A DNA stretch of 64,000 bases from the NCBI GenBank assembly GCA_964538515.1, contig CAZIEW010000015.1:1-64000 (forward strand), given 5' to 3'. Below the pieces are notes generated by a model. The model saw nothing but the letters and a program-made list of their open reading frames with translations. It was not told the DNA's origin and made no database searches. Shown here piece by piece: positions 16,661 to 24,631 of this stretch (the stretch's first letter is position 1; each line of letters opens with the position of its first letter). Position numbers and translations under genes: made by a program. The stretch comes from CALBZH01 sp964538515 (GTDB lineage: Bacteria; Desulfobacterota; Syntrophobacteria; Syntrophobacterales; Syntrophobacteraceae).

Positions 16661-17704
16661 ATGAAGCTAGGCATTGTCGGCCTTCCTCGGTCCGGGAAGA
16701 CCACGATTTTCAACGCCCTGACGCGCAGGGGAGGAGAATCCGAGCAGCCAGGCGGTCAGGTGGCCCCGGTGCTTGGCGTGGTCCCTCTTCCGGATTCTCG
16801 CGTGGATTGGCTGAGCCAGCTCTATCAGCCCAAGAAGACGACCCATGCCCAGGTCACTTATATGGATCTTCAAGGACTGCCGGGTCTGATCGAGAGTAAA
16901 CAGGAGTACATGTCTCTCTTGCTCAACCATATGCGTCCCATGGACGCCTTTCTGATGGTCGTCCGCAACTTCGCCGATGCCTCCTCGGGGGGCCCTCAGC
17001 CCTACAAGGATTTCAGAGAGCTGGCTGACGAGTTTCTCATCGCGGACTTGGGAACCATCGAGAAGCGCATGGAGAAGCTCACGGCGGAGAAGAAGCGAGG
17101 CAAGAAGATCCCCGAAACGGAGTGGCAGCTTCTGCAGGAATGCGCGGCATGGCTCAATGAAGAAAAACCCCTTCGACTTCGACCCGAGCTGGCCGGCGCC
17201 CCGGAGCTTCGCGGCTTCACGCTGCTCTCCGCAAAGCCTTTGTTGATCATCGTGAACAATTCCGACGATGACGACGCGCTCCCTCAAGAGCTATCCGGGG
17301 CAGCGGAGGCCATGGTCGTGCGAGGCCAGCTCGAAATGGAAATGTCTCAGCTTTCGGAAGCCGACGCGGCGGTATTCCGTCAGGATTTTGGCATTACAGA
17401 ATCGGCTCTCGTACGGGTCATCCAGCGCTCCTTCTCCCTTTTGAAGCTGGCGACCTTCCTTACGGTGGGCGACGATGAGGTGAAGGCATGGACCATTCCA
17501 GAGAACCTTCCCGCTCAAGAGGCGGCAGGCGCGGTGCACTCTGACATCCAGCGAGGGTTTATCCGAGCCGAGGTCGTCGCCTTTGAGGACCTGAAGCGAG
17601 CCGGTGATTATGCCGCAGCCCGCAAAATGGGAGTTGTTCGACTGGAGGGGAAGACCTATCCCGTCAAAGACGGAGACATCATTCACTTCCGCTTCAATGT
17701 TTGA
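16661..17704 (+). CDS. YchF/DUF933-like GTPase (divergent)
   Basis: 347-residue P-loop GTPase of the Obg-YchF superfamily. G1 is GLPRSGKT at residues 7-14, and the C-terminal ~85 residues form the TGS-like DUF933 domain ending VRLEGKTYPVKDGDIIHFRF. The G3 loop reads DLQGLPG instead of the DIAGLV usual in YchF. The place of G4 (NVAE/NxxE) is taken by NNSDDDD, so nucleotide preference and hydrolysis may differ from true YchF. The coiled-coil helical domain between them is present (about 110-170). Divergent from the 526-residue unknown, starts overlapping head to head. Confidence 0.82.
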   Translation: MKLGIVGLPRSGKTTIFNALTRRGGESEQPGGQVAPVLGVVPLPDSRVDWLSQLYQPKKTTHAQVTYMDLQGLPGLIESKQEYMSLLLNHMRPMDAFLMVVRNFADASSGGPQPYKDFRELADEFLIADLGTIEKRMEKLTAEKKRGKKIPETEWQLLQECAAWLNEEKPLRLRPELAGAPELRGFTLLSAKPLLIIVNNSDDDDALPQELSGAAEAMVVRGQLEMEMSQLSEADAAVFRQDFGITESALVRVIQRSFSLLKLATFLTVGDDEVKAWTIPENLPAQEAAGAVHSDIQRGFIRAEVVAFEDLKRAGDYAAARKMGVVRLEGKTYPVKDGDIIHFRFNV

Positions 17705-17929
17705 AGTTTGTCCATCCCGACCCTCGCCACAACTGGACTCCGTTTTGAAACCCCGATAGAGACCTCCCACCCTGCTTGACGGCCTTCGCCGGGCACGTTG
17801 GAAGCATTCCATATCCAGAGATTTGGCATGATTATTGTATATCTAGTAGCGCATGGACTCGACGGAGCCCGCGCTCCGAATACAACATCGATCTCGTGTC
17901 TGCGTTGTGCTTCTTGACGGAGGTTACAC

Positions 17930-18094
17930 ATGTTCTGGATGGGTTTGCTTTTCGGATTGTTTGTAGGTGTGGCTGTTGGGCTTTTTACAGCGGGGCTGTG
18001 TGCCATGGCCGCAAGGCGTGATAACCGACTCGAGCACGTCGATCGTCAGGCCTGCTACCCGCACGCGCAAGAGGTTTGCGGAGAGAGCATCTAG
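17930..18094 (+). CDS. 54-residue small membrane protein
   Basis: ATG with GACGGAGG 6 bp upstream. The product begins MFWMGLLFGLFVGVAVGLF, one glycine-rich membrane helix, then a basic/polar cytosolic tail with two cysteines, ending CGESI. It is flanked by 225 bp of otherwise empty sequence upstream. Not recognised by family. Gene-hood rests on the ribosome-binding site and clean helix-plus-tail design, shared with the small ORFs at 4279 and 27956. Confidence 0.6.
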   Translation: MFWMGLLFGLFVGVAVGLFTAGLCAMAARRDNRLEHVDRQACYPHAQEVCGESI

Positions 18095-18200
18095 CGGCAT
18101 TTGCGCCGTTCTTGCCTGACAAGAAACGGTCTTGCCGGGCAAAGATCGACTGTAGTCATTCGACGCCACTGATGTATTCGATTGGCTCCATCGACAGGCT

Positions 18201-20360
18201 TCAAGCACAGGCTTGGTCTTTCACAAAACCGTCTTCCCTGAGAACGACGGCGTCTTCCTCTGCCATGACTCGAAGAAAGGCATCCACAACGCCAGGGTCA
18301 AATTGCTCACCTGCAGCCTTGCGAATATAGTCAATAACGTGACTTCGAAGCAGCCCATCGCGATAGGGACGATTCGAAACCATTGCATCATACACATCCG
18401 CCACGGCGAGTATCCTGGCTCCGAGATGAATTGCCTCGCCTGAAAGCCCTTCAGGATATCCATTTCCGTCATAGCGCTCATGATGTTGCCCGACAATCGG
18501 AATGACGCGCTGGTAAGCCCCAATCGGCTCCAGGATCCGGCCGCCGATGACGGTGTGTCTTCGGATGCGCTCGTATTCTTTCTCCGTAAGCTTCCCGGTC
18601 TTGTCCAAAATCCGGTTTGGAACCCCGATCTTTCCGATGTCGTGCAGATAGGCTCCCCGGTGAAGATCATCCATCTCCTCACGGGAGAGTCCCAGGACTT
18701 GGGCGATGCGCATCGCGAGGTCGGTTACGCGCTCCGAGTGGCCCGCCGTCCAGGGTGATTTCGCGTCCACCGTGCGCGCGAGAGCCTTCAGTGTGCCCCA
18801 ATTGAGCTGATCCAATTCCTCGATGAGCGCCGAATTCGACAATGCGATGGCCATCTGATCCGCCAGCCTGCGCGCGTGCTCGAGATCTTCGGGGGGAATC
18901 GAGCCGTTGAGCGAGTACCCCATGTTGATCGTGGCTGCCAGCCGGCCCTTCACCAGCACCGGGAGCACCAGCCAGGACCGGACACCGCACCCCGCACCGA
19001 TGGAAGCCAGAAAGGCCGGAAGCTGGTCGTTTTCAGTGAAGAGCAACTGCTCCGGAGTCTCAAGGCACATCTGGAGCTCGTCACGGCCCAGGAAAAACCT
19101 CTGCGCACCCTCATCGCGCATCAGTGCACCACTGGCGACGTAACAGTAGGCGGCGGCCTCTTCATGGGGGTCGAGCAGATTGATGGAGATGTGCTCACAT
19201 GAGAAGAAACCGCGCATGGCCGTCAGAGCGGTTCCGATGATTCGATCCGTATCGAGGGAGGAGAGAATGGCTCGATCGATCTCGGACATGGTCGAGATAG
19301 CGTGAAACTGCCTACCCAGTTGAGCGGTCATCTCATTGAAGGTCGTGGCCACATCCTCAAATTCATCCCCACTGCTGACCTGAATCCGTGTGGTGAAATC
19401 CTTCTTTGAGATTTGAGCGATTCCTTCCTTTAAGGTCTCCAAGGGCCCCAGGGTCTGTCGAATGTAATACATACTCAGAAACGCCACGATCAGCACCGAC
19501 AGGAGGGTGACCAACGAGAAGATCACCTTGAAGTCGTTCAAAGGCGCAAAAATCTCTTTCTTGGATTGACACAAGACGACCGTCCAATTCGGACACTCGA
19601 AAGCCGATCGCATGAACACGGTCCAATAAGAGCCTAAGTACTCAGCTCCTCCCTGCTCCCAATCGAAGACGCGAGATCCCGATGGCTTGATCCTCTCGGA
19701 GAGTGTCCGGTCCAGATTCGCGAGATCCGTAAGCGAGCTGATGAGCGCCCTTCCCTCGTGATCGAGCACGCACATGTCCGTCATGGGGGGCAGAGTGTTG
19801 TCCGGTCCGAGTCCCCAGAGGTAGCCCGTGTTGATCTCTGCCATGAGGAGGATGCGCCCGCTCTCGTTGACATCGAAGACCCGGGCCATCAAGATGCATG
19901 GCATGCGACTCGGTCCCGGTCGCGTGAAGACCGCTGTTTTGTCGGCCGAGATCATCTCCTGTTCTTCGGGCGCCAGCACGACGGAGCTTCCCTCTCGTCC
20001 TGCGAGGATCAATGGAGAGCCATCGGGATTCAACAGCCAAATGCCGTTGAATCGACGCGCGTTCGGGCCGACATCCTCTGTCATTCCCGGCCGTCCCTGG
20101 TCAACGGACAGATTCCTGCGGAAGTCGTACCCCGCCTGGATGAATTCGGTATCGAGGAGGGTCATCCGCTCGAAGGTCGACATCCCGAATGCCTTCGTGG
20201 ACTGCTGAAGCCGCCTCAGGCTCTGGTCTTCGAGGTGCTTCATCACCTGATTGAAAGACAGTGTCGACAAGGCCGCAATGGGAATGATGGAACAGCAAAT
20301 AAACAAAGCGAATATCCTGCGGCCGAGCTTGCTGCGAAGGAAATTGCCATCGATTGTCAT
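18201..20360 (-). CDS. Membrane sensor HD-GYP phosphodiesterase (HAMP, GAF)
   Basis: 719 aa. Order: TM1 (residues 13-33); periplasmic dCache-like sensing region to about 280; TM2 (about 285-305); HAMP (TLGPLETLKEGIAQISKKDF); GAF-like domain (about 365-520); HD-GYP domain from about 535. The HD motif is LHDIGK near 570 and the GYP motif is HHERYDGNGYP near 630, both intact, so c-di-GMP hydrolysis is expected. The sensed signal is unknown. It follows the pseudopilin gene on the same strand by 15 bp, so the two are likely co-transcribed. Confidence 0.9.
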   Translation of the reverse strand: MTIDGNFLRSKLGRRIFALFICCSIIPIAALSTLSFNQVMKHLEDQSLRRLQQSTKAFGMSTFERMTLLDTEFIQAGYDFRRNLSVDQGRPGMTEDVGPNARRFNGIWLLNPDGSPLILAGREGSSVVLAPEEQEMISADKTAVFTRPGPSRMPCILMARVFDVNESGRILLMAEINTGYLWGLGPDNTLPPMTDMCVLDHEGRALISSLTDLANLDRTLSERIKPSGSRVFDWEQGGAEYLGSYWTVFMRSAFECPNWTVVLCQSKKEIFAPLNDFKVIFSLVTLLSVLIVAFLSMYYIRQTLGPLETLKEGIAQISKKDFTTRIQVSSGDEFEDVATTFNEMTAQLGRQFHAISTMSEIDRAILSSLDTDRIIGTALTAMRGFFSCEHISINLLDPHEEAAAYCYVASGALMRDEGAQRFFLGRDELQMCLETPEQLLFTENDQLPAFLASIGAGCGVRSWLVLPVLVKGRLAATINMGYSLNGSIPPEDLEHARRLADQMAIALSNSALIEELDQLNWGTLKALARTVDAKSPWTAGHSERVTDLAMRIAQVLGLSREEMDDLHRGAYLHDIGKIGVPNRILDKTGKLTEKEYERIRRHTVIGGRILEPIGAYQRVIPIVGQHHERYDGNGYPEGLSGEAIHLGARILAVADVYDAMVSNRPYRDGLLRSHVIDYIRKAAGEQFDPGVVDAFLRVMAEEDAVVLREDGFVKDQACA

Positions 20361-20375
20361 GGGGACGCCCTGTTC

Positions 20376-20882
20376 TCAATAGTCCGTGGCGAGACCGACA
20401 AACTCGCCGTTGTTCGCCCGTACAATGTCATCGCGTGCATCACGCTCATTGAGCTGTGGAGCCGTCTTTCCGTCCGGTCCACAACTGTAGAGGTCGAAAT
20501 CCGTATTGAGCGGATTGGTGAAACGGTCCTTGCGAAGGCCTCCTTTGCCCCATGCATCGCACACCCGTACATAGACATAGAGCCCACCCCAAGGGTCGCG
20601 CATGTTGCTCAAGCCAATCATCGCAAGACTCTCCGGATAGTACCCGGTCATAGCCCTGTGCTTGTAGATTTCCCTTTCCAGAAACCGGATATCGGTCACA
20701 ACCGTGCTTGCTTCCGCTTTTCTCAGGAAGTTGGCATAGGACTGCAGGGAAACAGCGCTTAAGACCGCCACGATCGCGAGGACAACCAACAATTCGACCA
20801 GAGTGAAGCCCAAACATCCCGATGGTAGGGGCTGGGGCGTCGTCTCGACGGAGCACCTGATGGGACGAATGGACTCATGCAT
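20376..20882 (-). CDS. Type II pseudopilin / GspG-like prepilin
   Basis: Type IV prepilin-like protein. Cleavage/methylation motif: G|FTLVELL after PSGCLG, followed by the hydrophobic helix VVLAIVAVLSAVSLQSYANF and a GspG-style globular domain (TVVTDIRFLEREI, YYPESLAMIG, a DPWGGLYVYV turn, and SCGPDGK). These resemble the calcium-site region of GspG. The start at 20882 (MHESIRP) gives a 25-residue leader; alternatives to 20945 exist and none has a clear ribosome-binding site. No other type II secretion gene is nearby. Confidence 0.8.
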   Translation of the reverse strand: MHESIRPIRCSVETTPQPLPSGCLGFTLVELLVVLAIVAVLSAVSLQSYANFLRKAEASTVVTDIRFLEREIYKHRAMTGYYPESLAMIGLSNMRDPWGGLYVYVRVCDAWGKGGLRKDRFTNPLNTDFDLYSCGPDGKTAPQLNERDARDDIVRANNGEFVGLATDY

Positions 20883-21155
20883 GGCGTGCCCATCCCAATC
20901 GTCGAGCATGAGCACGGCCGATAGATGGCTTCGAAGGATCAACAAAAGGTCTCATCCTGTACCTCCCCATCCGCACCGCTAATCGATGCCCATTGACCGC
21001 CGTTCAAAGTAGCTAAAGCTGCCATCAAAGACTATTTCGCCGCCGGCTGCGAGCCGTTCGATCGGGGAACGGCTGCTTTCAAGACTGTCATTTGGTATTT
21101 TAGATCGTCGATGGATGTATCGGCAGGGCAGGTCACAGACCTGAGTTAAATTGGC
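20883..21155. other. Intergenic gap upstream of pseudopilin
   Basis: No gene supported. A small hairpin (AGCCGTTC ... GAACGGCT, about 21051-21073) lies within it. Candidate promoter elements for the minus strand were looked for; none is convincing. Confidence 0.3.
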
Positions 21156-22493
21156 TTAAAGATGAGGGAGGGAACCCCTGAGCAGGCATCCCAGCAGATC
21201 GTCGAGATCGTCAAACAAATCCCCGCAAAGTCCACCGTGATTCATGCGTCCGCCGAAAAGACGAGCCCGCATGGCATCGACGGTGTCATTCACAGCCCCG
21301 AGCTTGGTGAGGCTGCCGCTTTGGGCTGCCAGTTTTTCCTCGATCAGCAATCGTCTAGCCAGATCGCAAAACAGGAGCCCATTTTCATGGATCCGCCGCA
21401 CTTTTTCCATGGGCCATCGCTTGTTCTTTTGGGCTTGATTGCCTTGGCTGGCAAGCCTTTCAGCAGTCCGGGCCAGTATCGTCAGACTCCCGTATTCCAG
21501 CCCCCGAAGACCTCGCCGCCACTGGAGAAGCCAGGAATTCCTCCACCGCCAGAGGAGCTGCCGTTCGCCAAATGCAATCAATTCTTCAAAGCCTTCTCGG
21601 ATAGACCGAAGAAGGGACAGGCTCATAGAGTCAACCGCGCCATCAGGCCCCCTGCCCGCTGGCATTCCATCGTCCGTCGGAGAGGCCCACTCGCGTGAAA
21701 CACCATCCAAGTAAACGAGCAGTCCTTTGAGGAGACGGTTGCCCCACAGGTCTCCTGGAGTTTCGAGATGCGGATAGGACAGCATCACGTGCCCTCGCCC
21801 CACCCTGATCTCCAAGATACCAGGATGCCCAAGCAGCCTGGTGGGATTCAAGTTGATCCCATAGACCGCTTCCCACTCCCTCCAGGATACCGTCTCGAGA
21901 GCGAGATCCTGAAAGGGCAGGTCGGCTACGCAAAAATCCTCTCCGGGAGCCAAGTAGCTGGCAAGGCAGAGCACTCCGGGCATGGGGTGCCAGGCGAACT
22001 GAGACGGCCACCAAATCGAGACAGGCAGGACTTCCGGCAATCCTCTCCAAGCCGGGTGTCCCGTAACACCTCGCACGAGGATGGTGCCACTGGCATTCGG
22101 AAGACGATCAGCCAGGCTCATTCGCTCCAACGGCACCAGGCCGAGGGACGGTGCGCTGTTGAGCGCCAGGCCGGCTCCCCCGCAAAAGCCCAGATAACTC
22201 CCGCCTCGTTCTACAAAGGCCCTGACCGCGGACGCTCCACGCTCCCCTAAAGCCACAAGCTTGTGCGAAGCCCAACCGCCGGGTACCACCAGCACACGAT
22301 ATCGATCGAGGAGCCCATTGCGAATGTCTCGGCCGGTAAGCAGATGGTAGGGTACTTCCAGAAGGTCGAGTGTTTCGAGCAGGATCAGTCCCCACACAAG
22401 CGACTGATCCCAGAGCACCGCAACGGGAGGACGGTGGTCCCATGGGGCGGCCGTCTCCGCAACAGGGCTATTCGGCAGCCTCGTCTTGTCCAT
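21156..22493 (-). CDS. BPL_N glutamine-amidotransferase-like domain protein
   Basis: 445 aa. The N-terminal ~270 residues carry a class I glutamine-amidotransferase-like fold as in BPL_N proteins: VAVLWDQSLVWG, the VVPGGWASHKL loop, and the nucleophile-elbow-like GFCGGAGLAL (Cys near residue 123). A typical later segment (ILEIRVGRGHVMLSYPHLETP) follows. The C-terminal ~170 residues are helical and unfamiliar. It overlaps the end of the CoA-disulfide-reductase gene by 26 bp, so the two are probably coupled. No biotin-ligase catalytic domain is present; enzymatic role unknown. Confidence 0.75.
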   Translation of the reverse strand: MDKTRLPNSPVAETAAPWDHRPPVAVLWDQSLVWGLILLETLDLLEVPYHLLTGRDIRNGLLDRYRVLVVPGGWASHKLVALGERGASAVRAFVERGGSYLGFCGGAGLALNSAPSLGLVPLERMSLADRLPNASGTILVRGVTGHPAWRGLPEVLPVSIWWPSQFAWHPMPGVLCLASYLAPGEDFCVADLPFQDLALETVSWREWEAVYGINLNPTRLLGHPGILEIRVGRGHVMLSYPHLETPGDLWGNRLLKGLLVYLDGVSREWASPTDDGMPAGRGPDGAVDSMSLSLLRSIREGFEELIAFGERQLLWRWRNSWLLQWRRGLRGLEYGSLTILARTAERLASQGNQAQKNKRWPMEKVRRIHENGLLFCDLARRLLIEEKLAAQSGSLTKLGAVNDTVDAMRARLFGGRMNHGGLCGDLFDDLDDLLGCLLRGSLPHL

Positions 22494-24213
22494 GACTGAG
22501 ATCCAGGACTCCTGACTTCTTCAATGCTGCAACGCCCCCCTGGAGGTTGACCGCATCGCGGATTCCCTCGGTCTCCAGCTGGCGCAGGGCCTCATAGGAT
22601 CGAACGCCCGAGTTGCAGATCACCACGAGTCGCTTGTCCTTGGGGATCTCGTCCATCCGATATCGGAGCGTTTCCTGAGGAATATTCACCCAGCGGTCTC
22701 CGAAGCGGGCGACAAACGGCGCGGCATTCGCCGGCCCTCGCACGTCAAGGCAGATCGTATCCTCCGCCTGCTTGTTCAAAAAGCACTCCTCGAACGCTTC
22801 CAGCTCCATGGGCTTGTTGTAGCCGTCCAGGATGTTCTCCGCCGTGTTTGCCGCCGCATTCACGATGTCCAAAGCCGATGCATAGGGGGGCGAGTAAGCG
22901 ATTTCCAGGTTTGAAAGATCCTCGAGGGTCGCTCTGAACGGAAGAACCCCGGCGATCGCGTTGATGCGGCCGACGAGGGCATCGCCGTTGTGTCCCACTC
23001 CCTGGGCTCCGAGCACTCGCCTTGTCTTGCGATCAGCGATGAGCAGCAGGTACATGAGATCCTGCGTCGGATAAAAGTGAGCGCGATCAGCCTGGATCAC
23101 TAGGGCATGCACCGCGTCGTAGCCTTCACGCAGGGCCATTTGCAGCGTCAGTCCCGTCGATGCGACCGCAAGGTCGAAGATCTTGATGGAGAAGCTCCCC
23201 ACCACTCCAGGGAATGTGGCAAACCCTCCAGCAAGGTTCGTCCCGATCACCCGCCCCTGACGGTTTGCCAAGGATCCCTGAGGAAAGAAGACGGGCTTAC
23301 CCGTCACAAGATGCGGGACCTCGATGCAATCTCCCCCAGCAAAAATATCGGGATCGGACGTCTGCAGCCTGTGGTTCACGATAATGGCACCCTTGGGAGA
23401 GACCAGGAGACCTGCTTGTCGGGCAAGATCGGAATTCGGTCTCACCCCGACGGAAGTCAACACCAAGTCCGCATCAAGCGCTCGTTTGGACGTGACCACC
23501 TTCAAGGCGTGATCCCCATCCTGGCGGGCGATTCCCGTGACGGTCTCACCAAGATGGACTTCAACCCCCTTTTCGGTCATGTGCTTGTGAACCATTCTCG
23601 CGAGGTCGTTCTCGAGGATGATTGGCAGCACCTGGTCGGCGATTTCTACGATGGTTGTCTCGATCCCCCAAAGATCACTCAACGATTCGGCCATTTCGCA
23701 GCCAATCGCTCCAGCTCCAATGATGACGGCCTTATCCACCTCACCCTTGGCAATCCGCTCCTTGATGGCAATGGCAGAGCTCAAGTTCGAAAGACTCATG
23801 ACTTCGGGAAGGTCGGCACCCGGAATCGGCAGCTGATTGGGCCGGCTACCGGTCGCGATGACCAGCTGATCGTATGGGATTTCCTCCTCATTGCCCGTCT
23901 GGAGATCCTGAGCCCGCACGGTCTTGTTCTTTCGATCGATACCCGTCGCCCGAGTACGCGTCCGGACGTGAACACCCTTGGCGTCCTCGAAGAATTGGGG
24001 CGATCGGACCATGTGAAAGCTGGTGCTCATGAGCTCGCGGGCCTCACTCACGTCTCCCGAAATGAAGTACGGCATACCACAGCCGCCGTAGGAAATATGC
24101 TCGTCCTGGTCGATCATGGTGACGTCCGTCTCAGGCCGAAGTCGCTTCAACCGACAGGCCACCTTTGGCCCCAAGGCGACAGCCCCGATGATGACCACAC
24201 GATTTCTTTCCAT
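22468..24213 (-). CDS. CoA-disulfide reductase-like flavoprotein fused to rhodanese
   Basis: 581 aa. Residues 1-450 are an FAD/NAD(P) disulfide-reductase-like core with the single active Cys45 (SYGGCGMPYF) typical of CoA-disulfide reductase/NADH oxidase. A second dinucleotide fold (VIIGAGAIGCEMAESL) follows, then an FAD-contact GGDCIEV. The C-terminal rhodanese domain ends with active-site C533 in CNSGVRS. The N-terminal FAD motif is altered: GAVALGPKVA in place of the usual GGVAAGMSAA. AAAGGA lies 9 bp before the ATG. Such fusions reduce CoA or persulfide/polysulfide species; that role is inferred from family. Confidence 0.9.
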   Translation of the reverse strand: MERNRVVIIGAVALGPKVACRLKRLRPETDVTMIDQDEHISYGGCGMPYFISGDVSEARELMSTSFHMVRSPQFFEDAKGVHVRTRTRATGIDRKNKTVRAQDLQTGNEEEIPYDQLVIATGSRPNQLPIPGADLPEVMSLSNLSSAIAIKERIAKGEVDKAVIIGAGAIGCEMAESLSDLWGIETTIVEIADQVLPIILENDLARMVHKHMTEKGVEVHLGETVTGIARQDGDHALKVVTSKRALDADLVLTSVGVRPNSDLARQAGLLVSPKGAIIVNHRLQTSDPDIFAGGDCIEVPHLVTGKPVFFPQGSLANRQGRVIGTNLAGGFATFPGVVGSFSIKIFDLAVASTGLTLQMALREGYDAVHALVIQADRAHFYPTQDLMYLLLIADRKTRRVLGAQGVGHNGDALVGRINAIAGVLPFRATLEDLSNLEIAYSPPYASALDIVNAAANTAENILDGYNKPMELEAFEECFLNKQAEDTICLDVRGPANAAPFVARFGDRWVNIPQETLRYRMDEIPKDKRLVVICNSGVRSYEALRQLETEGIRDAVNLQGGVAALKKSGVLDLSHGQDEAAE

Positions 24214-24259
24214 GCTCAAAATCCTTTCTCGAAGCGGAGGATACCCGCAACTCCAAATG

Positions 24260-24514
24260 CTATTGATTGCCGAAGCCGCGGATGTCGCCGCAGTCAGGAC
24301 ATGTCCACACAATCCCGTTGCACGACATGCCCCAGAAATTTTCCTCCATACAATCCGAGCAAATCATGAAGCCGCAGGGGCACGTCCAGCAAAATGGCAG
24401 CTCGCGCCCACATGCGGAGCAGATATAGCTCGTCGGTCCCTTCCATCTCCCGCGTTTTCTTTTGGGGCTCTCGGGAGTCACCGCCCCTTTCGTTTCGTCC
24501 ATTTCGTTGCTCAT
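24260..24514 (-). CDS. Cysteine-rich 84-residue zinc-binding protein
   Basis: Ten cysteines: CSAC and C-WTCPC, CSDC and a final CPDC, with C65 between. This suggests two or more zinc knuckles behind a basic, low-complexity N-terminus (residues 1-29). It lies 46 bp upstream of the CoA-disulfide-reductase gene on the same strand, so co-expression is plausible. No strong ribosome-binding site before the ATG. No named family recognised beyond zinc-ribbon type. Confidence 0.7.
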   Translation of the reverse strand: MSNEMDETKGAVTPESPKRKRGRWKGPTSYICSACGRELPFCWTCPCGFMICSDCMEENFWGMSCNGIVWTCPDCGDIRGFGNQ

Positions 24515-24631
24515 ATCAGCCCATTTCGAGCCCGCAGAGCGGACATGCGAAAGTTTTCACCAATTTCTTCGATACCAGAAGCCCCACCCGAGAAAGCTTC
24601 TTGAGCGAGCCAATCTGATTCAGACTGTCTC

